A DNA stretch of 64,000 nt from Peribacillus loiseleuriae (GTDB lineage Bacteria; Bacillota; Bacilli; Bacillales; DSM-1321): the NCBI RefSeq assembly GCF_001183985.1, contig NZ_LFZW01000001.1, positions 2,429,357 through 2,493,356 on the forward strand, written 5' to 3'. The notes beneath the pieces are model-generated. The model saw nothing but the letters and a program-made list of their open reading frames with translations, made no database searches and was not told the origin of the DNA. Numbering within the stretch: the stretch's first letter is position 1; every line of letters begins with the position of its first letter. Made by a program: the position numbers and the translations under genes. Below, one piece after another: positions 46,569 to 55,498 of the stretch.

Positions 46569-46716
46569 ATGAAAGGGTTTTTGAAATTATTTATGGGATT
46601 ATTTTTGGCTTTTACATTAACAGGATGCATAGGGGAAGAATATGATTTTACTCCACCTACTGTTACAATTTCTACTACAATAGACAGTATCAATGAGCAA
46701 TCTTTGTTCAGTCGGT
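46569..46716 (+). pseudogene. Truncated lipoprotein gene
   Basis: MKGFLKLFMGLFLAFTLTGCIGEEYDF (lipobox LTGC) with a good AGGGGGTATGAA upstream. It breaks into transposon sequence after about 49 codons (IDSINEQSLFS). The 3' part was replaced by the TnpB fragment. A second shorter leader of the same style (MKGFIFYLMAFLGV, stop) is at 49011. Confidence 0.65.
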
Positions 46717-47772
46717 CAATTCTTTTCGTTAGAAGAAAAGACAAACAAGACTGGTTTTCGTTACTTTCCCGAAAACAAAGGCATGGAATGGTTAGGGCTG
46801 ATCCTGCCTGTCATGATGAAAGATCGAGATGAATACGCCCATCTTGCGCTTCAAGATAAAATCAAATATTGCCGACTTTTAAAAAAGAAAATTCGTGATA
46901 AAAATCGTTACTTCGTTCAATTGGTACTAGAAGGTTTTCCACCAAAGAAACGCAATCAGAACGATTCCAAAGATGAAAACGCTCGTGTTGGATTAGATAT
47001 TGGCACATCAACAATCGCCATTGCTTCTGAAAATGAAGTGAAGCTACTTGAGCTATCGGAAGGTTTGTCCGTAGACGAACGCAAAAGACGGATCTTACAG
47101 CGTAAATTAGATCGTAGGCGTAGAGCAAATAACCCTAACAAATATAAGGAAGATGGCACAATCAATAAATCAAATCGAGAGAAATGGATTCAAAGTGAAA
47201 ATTACAAGAAAACTCGAAAAGAATTAGCGGAACTGAGCCGAAAGGTAGCGGATAAGAGAAGACTTGCGCACAACATTCTAGCCAACCATATTCTCTCGTT
47301 AGGTTTAGATGTCCGAGTTGAAACCATGAATTTCAAAGGGCTTCAAGGAAAGGCAAAGAAAACAGAGGTTAATGAAAAGACTGGACGATACAAACGAAAA
47401 AAACGTTTTAGAAAGTCAATAGCGAATCGTGCGCCTTCGATGTTTCTTACCATTATCGACAATAAACTTAAATATTTCGGCTTATCCCTAAAGCGAATTG
47501 ACACCGCTAAAGTAAAAGCCAGTCAATTTGAACACTTCACGCAAACGTACGTAAAGAAAAAACTCTCAAAACGTTGGAACCACTTCGAACAAGGGGATAT
47601 TCAACGTGATTTGTATAGTGCCTTCCTAATCATGAATACAAAAGATAATCTACGTGAAATAGATGTTGGACGAGCAAATCAAACGTGGAACAACTTCTTT
47701 GATCAACACGAACAAGAAATGGAACGAATGAAACATTTGAACAAAAAACAATTAAGTAGTATTGGCTTGTAA
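46717..47772 (+). pseudogene. TnpB-family RNA-guided nuclease (IS605/IS1341 type), N-terminus missing
   Basis: About 350 residues of a TnpB-like protein from FFSLEEKTNKTGFRYFPENKGMEW to LNKKQLSSIGL. The RuvC-like catalytic triad is intact: Asp in GLDIGTSTIAIAS, Glu in VETMNFKGLQ, Asp in QRDLYSAF. No CxxC zinc ribbon is visible in the C-terminal part. The N-terminal domain that recognises the guide RNA and target motif is absent, the sequence being joined to a lipoprotein leader, so it is probably inactive. No TnpA transposase is nearby. Confidence 0.72.
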
Positions 47773-47962
47773 AATTTCGATACAAAAGAGTCTTGAATCG
47801 GGCCTACAGGACGCTAATAGCAACACAGGTTGCTTTGTCCATGAAAGTCTAAGGAAAATAGCTTAGTGGCTGATGTTAGCCGAAAACTCGTTTTCGGTCA
47901 TTCAGACGAAGGCTGAATGAAAGTACCTTAGAACCTCGTGACTTTAGTCATGAGAGGTTCAG
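47765..47962 (+). ncRNA. Right end and omega-RNA region of the TnpB element
   Basis: The roughly 200 bases after the tnpB stop contain several short hairpins (for example CGAAAAC...GTTTTCG near 47881-47895) and end in the IS605-type right-end hairpin GAACCTC...GAGAGGTTC (47931-47960). In TnpB systems this segment forms the scaffold of the guide RNA and the bases directly after it are the guide. Here that flank begins near 47961 with AGTGTCATTTAACAATAAG. Confidence 0.55.
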
Positions 47963-48413
47963 TGTCATTTAACAATAAGAAAGTATAAAAGGTCTTCTAT
48001 TGAAAGATCTTTTATTATTGCCTATAAGGTCAATTATCGTGGCTAAATCACAGTCAATGTAAGAAAATATACAAAATCATACGTTCATAAAAAAATCGTA
48101 TCCAATTAACGGGTGTACCCCTTAAATTAGCTTTATGTTAACTAGATTTATATACAGTATGCATAAAACGTTCAGAATATATGTAAAGCGAACTTGATGC
48201 AAAATCCGCTTTACATTATATCCCATTTTGAACATTTGCACTTGATGGGAGAAAGTTAAAATATATCAATAAATTAAGAGAAACGACGAAATCACGAGAA
48301 AAAGATATATAGTGCTCGCTTACATTGTCGTTGTTTTCGTTTTCATCAGCTTTGTAAAAAGGTATCCAATATTAGATAATAAAGACACAACATATTGGAA
48401 GGGGATATCTTAA
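47963..48413. other. Intergenic, no gene seen
   Basis: AT-rich. A small AAGGTCTTC/GAAAGATCTTTT-type hairpin lies near 47990-48013. The GGAAGGGG ribosome-like site of the next ORF is at 48397-48404. Confidence 0.4.
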
Positions 48414-48515
48414 ATGAAAAAAATTATAAAGTTATTAGTTGAAGCAGCAGAATTACACGGAAAAGCTCAACCAGAATACGCTTATTTTATAAAGAATATA
48501 AAAGGACAAAAATAA
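48414..48515 (+). CDS. 33-residue peptide ORF, unknown
   Basis: MKKIIKLLVEAAELHGKAQP... to KNIKGQK. The ATG lies nine bases after a GGAAGGGG ribosome site, and a strong terminator follows the stop by about 50 bases, so it looks like a self-contained transcription unit. Amphipathic N-terminal helix, no Cys, basic C-terminus. It could be a small regulatory, toxic or signalling peptide, or the remains of a longer gene. No family recognised. Confidence 0.4.
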   Translation: MKKIIKLLVEAAELHGKAQPEYAYFIKNIKGQK

Positions 48516-48564
48516 GGATGGGTATAATGAATTTATCTTGTCAATTTAATCAAAGTGATCCAGC

Positions 48565-48605
48565 AACCGATTCTCAAGTATGAAAAGAGAATCGGTTCTT
48601 TTTAT
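48565..48605 (+). terminator. Rho-independent terminator
   Basis: AACCGATTCTC / GAGAATCGGTT, 11 perfect pairs, followed by CTTTTTATTT. Confidence 0.85.
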
Positions 48606-49080
48606 TTCTTTTAAAGGCAACAATTAAGATCAATGAGATTAAATATTGGGTATTATTACCTCATAAAATAATTTTAGTGATTTTAACCCCTTAATATATA
48701 AGGTTTGAACGATATCCCATTAGTCTTTATCAAACCCTATCAACCTTTATAGGCACCATAATACTTCCAGTTAATATGTTTCCATGCTAACCTCTTATAA
48801 TCGTTACTACAATACAAACAAAAATAGGGTTATGTCTACTAGGTTACTAGTTAACATAATTATTATTATGTTAACTATAATTGTATAGAATATTCATTTA
48901 ATACATAGGGATCTTGTTCAATTAACGAAACAATTTAGTTTAGGAATGGTTAAATTAAAATACTTTGGGAAATTTATAAATTTTAATCGACAGTAATAGG
49001 AGACGAAAAATGAAGGGTTTTATATTTTATTTAATGGCATTTTTAGGCGTTTAATAATGTTCATCATAGATAAAGATAAA
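48606..49080. other. Intergenic, no gene seen
   Basis: AT-rich. Only a 14-codon leader-like ORF (ATG 49011) with no continuation. Confidence 0.4.
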
Positions 49081-49274
49081 CGTTATTCCATAAAAGGGCG
49101 CTATTGTGAGAGATCATAGGTAGAAAATGATCAAACTTTTTAGAAAAGCCAAACTTAAATCTGTTAAAAAAGAATCCATTTTGATCAATCTTTTTTTCAA
49201 ATTGGATTTTTTTAATTTATCGTAAAATATGGGTTTTCGAGGTATTTTTAATCAAACTTTATTCCAAAGCTACA
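49081..49274 (-). repeat. Tn7-like transposon end, spaced-site type (interior to the left)
   Basis: Minus-strand terminus TGTAGCTTTGGAATAAAG (49274-49257), then TTTGATTAAAAATACC and further copies (AAAAAGATTGATCAAAA; AAAAAGTTTGATCATT) at about 70 and 135 bases. The best-preserved spaced-type end, homologous over about 170 bases to 8504-8692. It begins with a copy of the TTATTCC...GGGCGC motif. Confidence 0.75.
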
Positions 49275-50260
49275 ACTGAACATTTTCATGCTCGTTATAC
49301 CCAATAGGGATTCATTATATTAGTGTCAAAGTGTATATTAAATGTTTTGATGAATTAAAAGAAAAAGAGAAGGTTGATAATTCACCTCTTTTTCACAGAT
49401 TAGAAAAGCTCAAAGGAATGTGTTTATTATTTTTACAATGAAAGCATAAAGCGTCATTGTCATACTAGGATGAATCTAAGTGAAGGATTGATTGTGCACA
49501 TTTGGACGTTCAGTAGAATCTGTTAGACCATAATTACTCTATACAAGACACATGATAAATAATGAGGGAAATGTTTAGAGAAGTGATGAAAGTAATTAAA
49601 GTTCTTACAAAGGGAAAAAAGCAGATGGAGCGGAACCAACCGTTCTTTTCTTCTTTTCCCATTGATACCTATCGTTTGATTCATTAGATCAACTATATCT
49701 CACATAAGTGACACGATTTCTAAACATTTCATTCCCGTTATAACAAGTCATTTAACCATCACTTCATACCATTTGGCTAATCGTGATATATTAAGCAAAA
49801 ACATAAAGAAATGTTTGCTATCTTCTGAACAAAAAAACCTCATGCCAGCATTGAGAAAGCTTGAATAGGAAAAAGAAAATGAATGGTTCTTTTGTTGTTT
49901 GAATAAAATAATGATTTATTGTTGCGAACCAATAGTGAGGATCAGTTGATAAAAGATCATCTTAAGGATATAATAATCTAAATATTATTTCTATTCTTGA
50001 AACCATAGAAGTTACAGACCATTAAGATTAAGTGAATTTTTCCGATTAGTATAGATAATTCAAGCAAGGTATTATACTTAATTTACTTTGACTGGATAAT
50101 ACCTGAGATAAGAAGTGTAATGAGGTCTGTAAGCCATGTCTGTTCTTGCTCTTTATCACCCTTGGTATTTATATATAGTTGGGGATTCTGTTTTCATTTA
50201 ATGTTTATTGAAAATGTAGTTTCATTCAATGCGATGAAGAAATAGAATTAAACAAATAAA
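49275..50260. other. Nearly 1 kb without a gene
   Basis: No supported coding sequence on either strand between the transposon end and the TPP riboswitch. It probably holds the promoter of the following operon but no clear consensus was pinned down. Confidence 0.45.
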
Positions 50261-50263
50261 TAT

Positions 50264-50397
50264 TACGGGAGTCTGTGGAATCAGGCTGAGAGTATGACTA
50301 ACTGTCGTAGACCGTTTGAACCTGTTGGGTAATGCCAGCGTAGGGATTGTGAATAGGGGACTACTATGCACTTTGCTTATGCAAAGTGCTTTTTTTA
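50264..50397 (+). promoter_or_regulatory. TPP riboswitch with terminator, controlling the LuxE/LuxC-ABC-SDR operon
   Basis: THI-box aptamer at about 50264-50352, with the invariant GGCTGAGA (50284-50291), GAACCTG (50318-50324), GGGTAATGCCAGCG and AGGGA. A terminator GCACTTTGC / GCAAAGTGC plus seven T (50368-50397) lies between aptamer and gene, so high TPP should switch the operon off. This places the downstream genes in thiamine metabolism independently of their homology. Confidence 0.93.
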
Positions 50398-50423
50398 TTT
50401 TCTACGAAAGGAATGATTCTAAG

Positions 50424-51512
50424 ATGAGTAAACAGCAAGAAGTAATCAAAAATATTGTTTGTTTTATGCAAAATGAATTTTCCTCAGACGATGCATTCAA
50501 TGAACATGCCTTACAATTATTTTCTTATCAATACCAGAATAATCTTCCTTATCAAACCTTTTGTTTTCAAAAAAGAAAGACACCAAGAGTTGTTAAGTCG
50601 TGGAGAGATATTCCAGCCGTTCCGATTAATGCTTTTAAAGAGGTAACGTTAAGTTCTACAAAAACGGAAGAAGCAGAAGCAGTCTTCATGACAAGCGGGA
50701 CAACAAAAGGGATAAGAGGCAAGCATTATCACCCTACTTTAGATGTATTTGACCAGTCCATGATTTTCAACTTCAAGAAAAGATTTATGAAGGAAACGGA
50801 AAAAATCCGTATGGGGATTCTCTTTCCAACAGAAATAGAAATGCCTAACTCTTCATTAGCCCACTACTTAGCTCTCGGTTTGCGGGAGTTTGGTACGGAG
50901 GATAGCCACTATCTAATAACTGAAAGCGGCGTTAATATGGGCCGGTTGCTGAAGGAACTTGATCATGCTGAAAAAACAGGGAAGCCTTATGCCCTTTTAG
51001 GTGCCAGTTTTAGTTTTGTACATATGTTTGATGAATTAAAACGAATGGGAAAAACCTTTATTTTACCAAAAGGAAGTAAAATCCTAGATACGGGAGGATA
51101 TAAAAATCAGTCAAAGGAATTGAGCTTGGATGAATTTTATGAATTGCTATCCACCTTTTTAGGTGTAGATCGTTCTGAAGGTATCAATATGTATGGGATG
51201 ACAGAATTAAGCACACAATTTTATGATTATGGGAATCTAAGTGTGCCATCTGTTAAATCAGGGCCGCATTGGATAAGGACTAGAGTGATTAATCCTTTAA
51301 CGGGTGAAGAGGTTCCGAAAGGGGAACGAGGAGTACTCGTCCACTGCGATTTAGCTAATTTTAACTCGGTTACTACAATCTTAACAGAAGACTTAGGGGT
51401 CGAGGTCGATGATGGTTTTCTTTTATTAGGGAGAGTGCAAGGAACAGAGGCGAAGGGCTGTTCATTAGCTGTGGACGAGTTTTTAAAAGCTGCAAAGGGG
51501 GTTTCGAATTGA
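50424..51512 (+). CDS. LuxE-like acyl-protein synthetase / acid-activating enzyme
   Basis: 362 aa, LuxE family (PF04443, related to the ANL adenylating enzymes). ATP-binding loop FMTSGTTKG (Thr90-Thr94), MYGMTELSTQFYDYG as the second adenylate motif, and a C-terminal Cys346 (EAKGCSLAVDEF) positioned like the LuxE acyl-acceptor cysteine. In bioluminescence LuxE activates an acid as acyl-AMP and hands the acyl group to LuxC. The ATG at 50424 follows GAAAGGAATG. It is first in a TPP-controlled operon and its stop overlaps the next start. I infer activation of a carboxylic acid related to thiamine. Confidence 0.88.
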   Translation: MSKQQEVIKNIVCFMQNEFSSDDAFNEHALQLFSYQYQNNLPYQTFCFQKRKTPRVVKSWRDIPAVPINAFKEVTLSSTKTEEAEAVFMTSGTTKGIRGKHYHPTLDVFDQSMIFNFKKRFMKETEKIRMGILFPTEIEMPNSSLAHYLALGLREFGTEDSHYLITESGVNMGRLLKELDHAEKTGKPYALLGASFSFVHMFDELKRMGKTFILPKGSKILDTGGYKNQSKELSLDEFYELLSTFLGVDRSEGINMYGMTELSTQFYDYGNLSVPSVKSGPHWIRTRVINPLTGEEVPKGERGVLVHCDLANFNSVTTILTEDLGVEVDDGFLLLGRVQGTEAKGCSLAVDEFLKAAKGVSN

Positions 51513-52960
51513 GAGAGGTTGCAGGATATATACCAGATATAGGTGAAGAGGATTTTCAAAAGAAAATATTAATTTTTAAGAGAAATGATATAGAAATAGA
51601 AGTAGAAATTCCACTTCTTACGATTGAGCAGATAAACAAGGTGATAGATAAGGTTAAAAAGGCGAATACTGAAATCTTAAAATCTTTTTCCGTTGTTGAG
51701 ATACTAAACATTATAGATAAAGCGATTGATAGATTACTTGATCGTACCACATCATATCGTCAAAAAGCGGAACAGCAGTTGCCGATTATCACAGGATATG
51801 ATGAAGAAGTGATTCGTCTTGGTCTTACCTCCTATTTGAAAAAGTTTCGTAAACATGAACTCCAGCGTTTTGTTCTTGAGGATTTGGGAAATCCCTTACT
51901 ACTTGATGATTTTCAACCTCGAATTAAAGGTGGATTTTCAAAGGCAGTCGGACCTAATCTTATCACCCACATCTGGTCAGGAAATGTCCCAGCTCTTCCT
52001 TTATGGAGCTTTATCTCCGCATTGTTGGCCAAGTCAGGGAACATTGGGAAGGTCTCCAGTGCGGAGCCTTTGTTTGCCGGCTGGTTTGCCCGATTATTAG
52101 TGGAAATTGAACCTAAATTAGCGGATTGTTTTGCTGTTATTTGGTGGAAAGGGGGAGACAAAGAGAGGGAAACCTGCATATTGGAACAAAGTGATGTTGT
52201 AGTAGGTTACGGAAGCAATGGGACGCTAGAGTCCCTTCGAAGTAGAACACCAATTACCTCTCGATTTTTGGCTTATGGGCATAAGATTAGTTTTGGAGTG
52301 ATTTCACATACAAGCCTAGATTCACAGAAATCTTTTGGAACGGTACGTCAAGCAGCACTTGATGTAATCCGTTATGATCAGCAAGGCTGTTATTCTCCCC
52401 ATATTATTTATGTCCAACATGGCGGCAATGTTTCGCCAAGAGAATTTGCAAGATATATGGCGCATGAACTGGATAATTTGGAGAAAAGGTATCCACGCCG
52501 AAGTCTTTCAATGGAAGAGTCTGCTGCCCTAGCATCGTGGCGACAAAAAGAAGAGATGAGTGTATTCTTTGATTCTCAAAAAGAGGTGTTAGGAAATACA
52601 ACACACGATTGGACTGTTGTTTACGAAGAAGAGGATATCAACTTCACTCCAAGTTGTCTAAATCGGGTAATAAAAGTGATTGCTTTTGAAAAAATAGAGG
52701 ACCTAATTCCTACCATTGAGCCTCACCGTGCTTTTCTCCAAACGATTGGTATAGCTGGAAGCCCAAAAGAACTTTTTCATTGGGCAGAGTCATTAGGGAG
52801 AATAGGCGTAACACGTATAACTGCTTTGGGCAGTATGACTTCTCCCGAAGCGGGTTGGCATCATGATGGCCGTTTTAATTTGCTAGACTTGATTAACATG
52901 GTAGATATAGAGTCCTCTGCTGAAGTGTACAGTGAAAAATTTGCCCCTTATGTGGATTAG
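51509..52960 (+). CDS. LuxC-like NADPH-dependent acyl reductase
   Basis: 483 aa, LuxC acyl-CoA reductase family (PF05893), ALDH-like fold. The catalytic Cys294 lies in DQQGCYSPHIIYV. It also shows the family's GPNLITHIWSGNVPALPLWSFI and FLAYGHKISFG. It receives an activated acyl group from the LuxE partner and reduces it to an aldehyde. It starts at TTG 51509, overlapping the luxE-like stop (TTGA), behind AAAGGGGG. No luxAB genes exist here, so light production is excluded. The TPP riboswitch implies a thiamine-related acid. Confidence 0.88.
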   Translation: MREVAGYIPDIGEEDFQKKILIFKRNDIEIEVEIPLLTIEQINKVIDKVKKANTEILKSFSVVEILNIIDKAIDRLLDRTTSYRQKAEQQLPIITGYDEEVIRLGLTSYLKKFRKHELQRFVLEDLGNPLLLDDFQPRIKGGFSKAVGPNLITHIWSGNVPALPLWSFISALLAKSGNIGKVSSAEPLFAGWFARLLVEIEPKLADCFAVIWWKGGDKERETCILEQSDVVVGYGSNGTLESLRSRTPITSRFLAYGHKISFGVISHTSLDSQKSFGTVRQAALDVIRYDQQGCYSPHIIYVQHGGNVSPREFARYMAHELDNLEKRYPRRSLSMEESAALASWRQKEEMSVFFDSQKEVLGNTTHDWTVVYEEEDINFTPSCLNRVIKVIAFEKIEDLIPTIEPHRAFLQTIGIAGSPKELFHWAESLGRIGVTRITALGSMTSPEAGWHHDGRFNLLDLINMVDIESSAEVYSEKFAPYVD

Positions 52961-52971
52961 GAGATAGTGGA

Positions 52972-53718
52972 ATGGTTTTTTTGCTAGTTAATGATGTGAC
53001 ATACAGTTATCAAGGCAAAGGGTCAGTTATCAATCGAGTAAGCTGGGGAATTGAAGAAGGGGAGTTTCATTGTTTACTAGGGAAGAGCGGGTGTGGAAAA
53101 ACGACCTTATTAAAGCTCGCTGCAGGCTTGTTGCAAGTTGATACCGGAAGCATTTTCCTGAATGGGAAGGAAGTTGTTAAGCCATCTCCTGAAGCCGGCT
53201 TTGTCTTTCAATCACCAACCTTATTAGAATGGAAAACTGTAATGGACAACGTTCTGTTGCCTGTTTCCCTTAGACGAAAGGTGACAACAAAGGATCGAGA
53301 GAACGCCATGAAGTTATTGGAGACTGTTGGGTTAGCAGAATATATCCAAAGGTACCCAGCACAATTATCAGGAGGTCAGCAGAGTCGTGTAGCCATTGCA
53401 AGGGCGCTTATTCAACAGCCGTCTATGATGTTCTTGGATGAACCATTTGCAGCCCTAGACGCGATTACAAGAGAAGAATTACAGGACGACCTTTTAAAGA
53501 TATGTAAACAACAAAATACAACAGTTCTTTTTATTACACATGATATCTCGGAAGCTGTCTACCTATCAGACAGGATTGCAGTCATGGATCAAGGTAGCAT
53601 TATCTATCAAACAGCTGTTCAGCTTTCAAAGCCGCGAACAGTGGAAGTGAGGTACAGCCCATATTTTAATGACCTTTGCCTCGATGTACGTCAGGTCATG
53701 GGGGCCGAACGGTCATGA
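52972..53718 (+). CDS. ABC importer ATPase (ThiZ-like)
   Basis: 248 aa, nitrate/sulfonate/thiamine-precursor transporter ATPase family. Walker A GKSGCGKTT, Q-loop VFQSPTLLEW, signature LSGGQQSR, Walker B MMFLDEPFAALD, switch His in FITHDISEAV. It follows the reductase by 11 bases and ends in ATGA overlap with the permease. With the next two genes it forms a ThiXYZ-type importer. Known ThiXYZ takes up formylaminopyrimidine, a thiamine breakdown product. Confidence 0.9.
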   Translation: MVFLLVNDVTYSYQGKGSVINRVSWGIEEGEFHCLLGKSGCGKTTLLKLAAGLLQVDTGSIFLNGKEVVKPSPEAGFVFQSPTLLEWKTVMDNVLLPVSLRRKVTTKDRENAMKLLETVGLAEYIQRYPAQLSGGQQSRVAIARALIQQPSMMFLDEPFAALDAITREELQDDLLKICKQQNTTVLFITHDISEAVYLSDRIAVMDQGSIIYQTAVQLSKPRTVEVRYSPYFNDLCLDVRQVMGAERS

Positions 53719-54470
53719 AACGATTTCCGTTATACTCTGTATTACTTTTTCTTATTTTGTTATTTGTATGGGAAATAAGCGCAAGATCCATGTCAGAACT
53801 TGTACTTCCGGGTCCTTTTGTAATCTTTAGGACTCTTTTAGATGGCATAAAGAGCGGGTACTTCACGCCGCATATTATCCGAACAACATTAGAGGTGATA
53901 CTAGGTCTGTTTTTTGGAGGATTATTCGGGTTTATGACTGGAATTATTATGGGAGAAATAGTTTTTTTACGGAAGCTTCTATTTCCTTATATCATTGCTA
54001 GTCAAGCAGTTCCGAAGCTCGCCCTAGCCCCCCTATTTATACTTTGGTTTGGATTTGGAATGACTTCTAAAGTCGTAATTACGGCACTAATTTGTTTTTT
54101 TCCTTTGTTGGAGAATACCGTTACAGCTATAAAGTATACGGACAAGCAGAAGCAGGAACTTTTTCGAATGCTAGGAGCTTCCCGCTGGAAAATCTTAATA
54201 CAATTAAAGATACCTGCTGGTATGCCAGGGATTATTGCTGGACTGCGCGTAGCAGTTGTCTTGGCAATTGTGGGGGCAGTGATAGGAGAGTTTGTTGGAG
54301 GAAGTGATGGTTTAGGGGCGGTAATTATCGCATCACAGGGAATGATGGATACACCATTAATGTTCGCCACCTTAATTTTGTTAACGGCCATGGGGATGAT
54401 TCTCTATCGGGTTGTCCAACTATTGGAGAAGAAATGGTTAATTCGATTTATGAAGGAGAAGGAAAAATGA
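53715..54470 (+). CDS. ABC importer permease (ThiX-like)
   Basis: 251 aa, about six membrane helices. Binding-protein-dependent permease signature around FRMLGASRWKILIQLKIPAGMPGIIAGLRVAVVLA (EAA loop) and VIGEFVGGSDGLG. The true start is ATG 53715, overlapping the ATPase stop. Its own stop overlaps the next ATG. Confidence 0.9.
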   Translation: MKRFPLYSVLLFLILLFVWEISARSMSELVLPGPFVIFRTLLDGIKSGYFTPHIIRTTLEVILGLFFGGLFGFMTGIIMGEIVFLRKLLFPYIIASQAVPKLALAPLFILWFGFGMTSKVVITALICFFPLLENTVTAIKYTDKQKQELFRMLGASRWKILIQLKIPAGMPGIIAGLRVAVVLAIVGAVIGEFVGGSDGLGAVIIASQGMMDTPLMFATLILLTAMGMILYRVVQLLEKKWLIRFMKEKEK

Positions 54471-55498
54471 AGGCAAAAGTTATATTAGCGGTTTTATTGG
54501 TATTGGTGTTAATGTTTGTAACGGCATGTGGAGCTAAGGAACAGGCAAGTAAGGAATCCGATTCTGCTAAACTGCAACCGATCAGGGTAGCAAATTGGAG
54601 TAAGCCGATTACAGAGCAAACGAATTTATTAGTGGATGAGAAAAAACAGTTTTTCAAAGATAAAGGGTTAGAAGTAACCGTTATTCCCGGAGCTGGTGGC
54701 GGAGATGCAATTAAAAATATTGTTACTGGACAAGCTGACATTGCGTTTACAGATCCCGGCTCCTTATTCTTTGCATTAGACAAAGGAGAAAAATTGAAAG
54801 TGATTTATAATATCTATCCCCAAAATGTATTTAACATTGTATCACGTAAAGACAAAAACCTTATCAAGCCACAGGATCTAAAAGGGAAAACAATTGGCGT
54901 ATATAGTTTAACAAGCGGCACCCGTCAAAATTTATTAGTTCTTCTACATCAAGCTGGTCTTGCTGAAAAAGATGTAAAAATCGTGGAGACAGGTCTGTTG
55001 AATTTTGCTCCTTTGATGCAGGGGCAGGTGGATGCTACAGCTGCAACAGATACAGGGTTAGTCATTGGTAAACAAAAAGGATTAGGTGAAGTAAATGTAA
55101 TACAGGTAAAAGATTATTTGAATGTGCCTAGCGATCTATTTGTTGTCACAGAAAAGGCGTATAAAGAAAAGAAAGAGACTCTGAAAGCCTTTTTAGAAGC
55201 ATACCGGAGTAGCGCACAGTGGATGATCAAAAACCCAGAGGAAGCCGCTTCACTAGCATCAGAATATGCGATTGACGGAAAAGATGAACAACAAAATTTA
55301 AGAATTATTACATTGCGAAATGCTTCGAGTGTTTCTCCTGAAACCGAGAGCAAAGGTTTAGGGGTACTTGATAAATCGGTGTTGCAGAAAGCGGCAAATA
55401 CGTATCAAAAACTAGGACTAATCGATAGCAAAATCGATATGAATGAGGTAGTAAGTGACGATATTCTTCCTAATATAAAAACAGAGGAGAAAAAATGA
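54467..55498 (+). CDS. ABC importer substrate-binding lipoprotein (ThiY-like, NMT1/THI5 domain)
   Basis: 343 aa. Signal peptide with lipobox VTAC (MKAKVILAVLLVLVLMFVTACGAKE), then an NMT1-type periplasmic-binding fold: WSKPITEQTNLLVDEKKQFFKDKGLEVTVIPGAGGGDAIKNIVTGQADIAF. This domain family includes binding proteins for pyrimidine precursors of thiamine. It starts in ATGA overlap with the permease. The ligand is predicted to be the acid (or its amide precursor) processed by the flanking enzymes. Confidence 0.9.
   Translation: MKAKVILAVLLVLVLMFVTACGAKEQASKESDSAKLQPIRVANWSKPITEQTNLLVDEKKQFFKDKGLEVTVIPGAGGGDAIKNIVTGQADIAFTDPGSLFFALDKGEKLKVIYNIYPQNVFNIVSRKDKNLIKPQDLKGKTIGVYSLTSGTRQNLLVLLHQAGLAEKDVKIVETGLLNFAPLMQGQVDATAATDTGLVIGKQKGLGEVNVIQVKDYLNVPSDLFVVTEKAYKEKKETLKAFLEAYRSSAQWMIKNPEEAASLASEYAIDGKDEQQNLRIITLRNASSVSPETESKGLGVLDKSVLQKAANTYQKLGLIDSKIDMNEVVSDDILPNIKTEEKK

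Noticed and set aside
50424-52960. Bioluminescence (lux) operon
   Set aside because: LuxE- and LuxC-like genes are present, but there is no luxAB or luxD beside them and the operon is under a TPP riboswitch. The luciferase-family genes at 2 and 27900 are generic LLM oxidoreductases far away.
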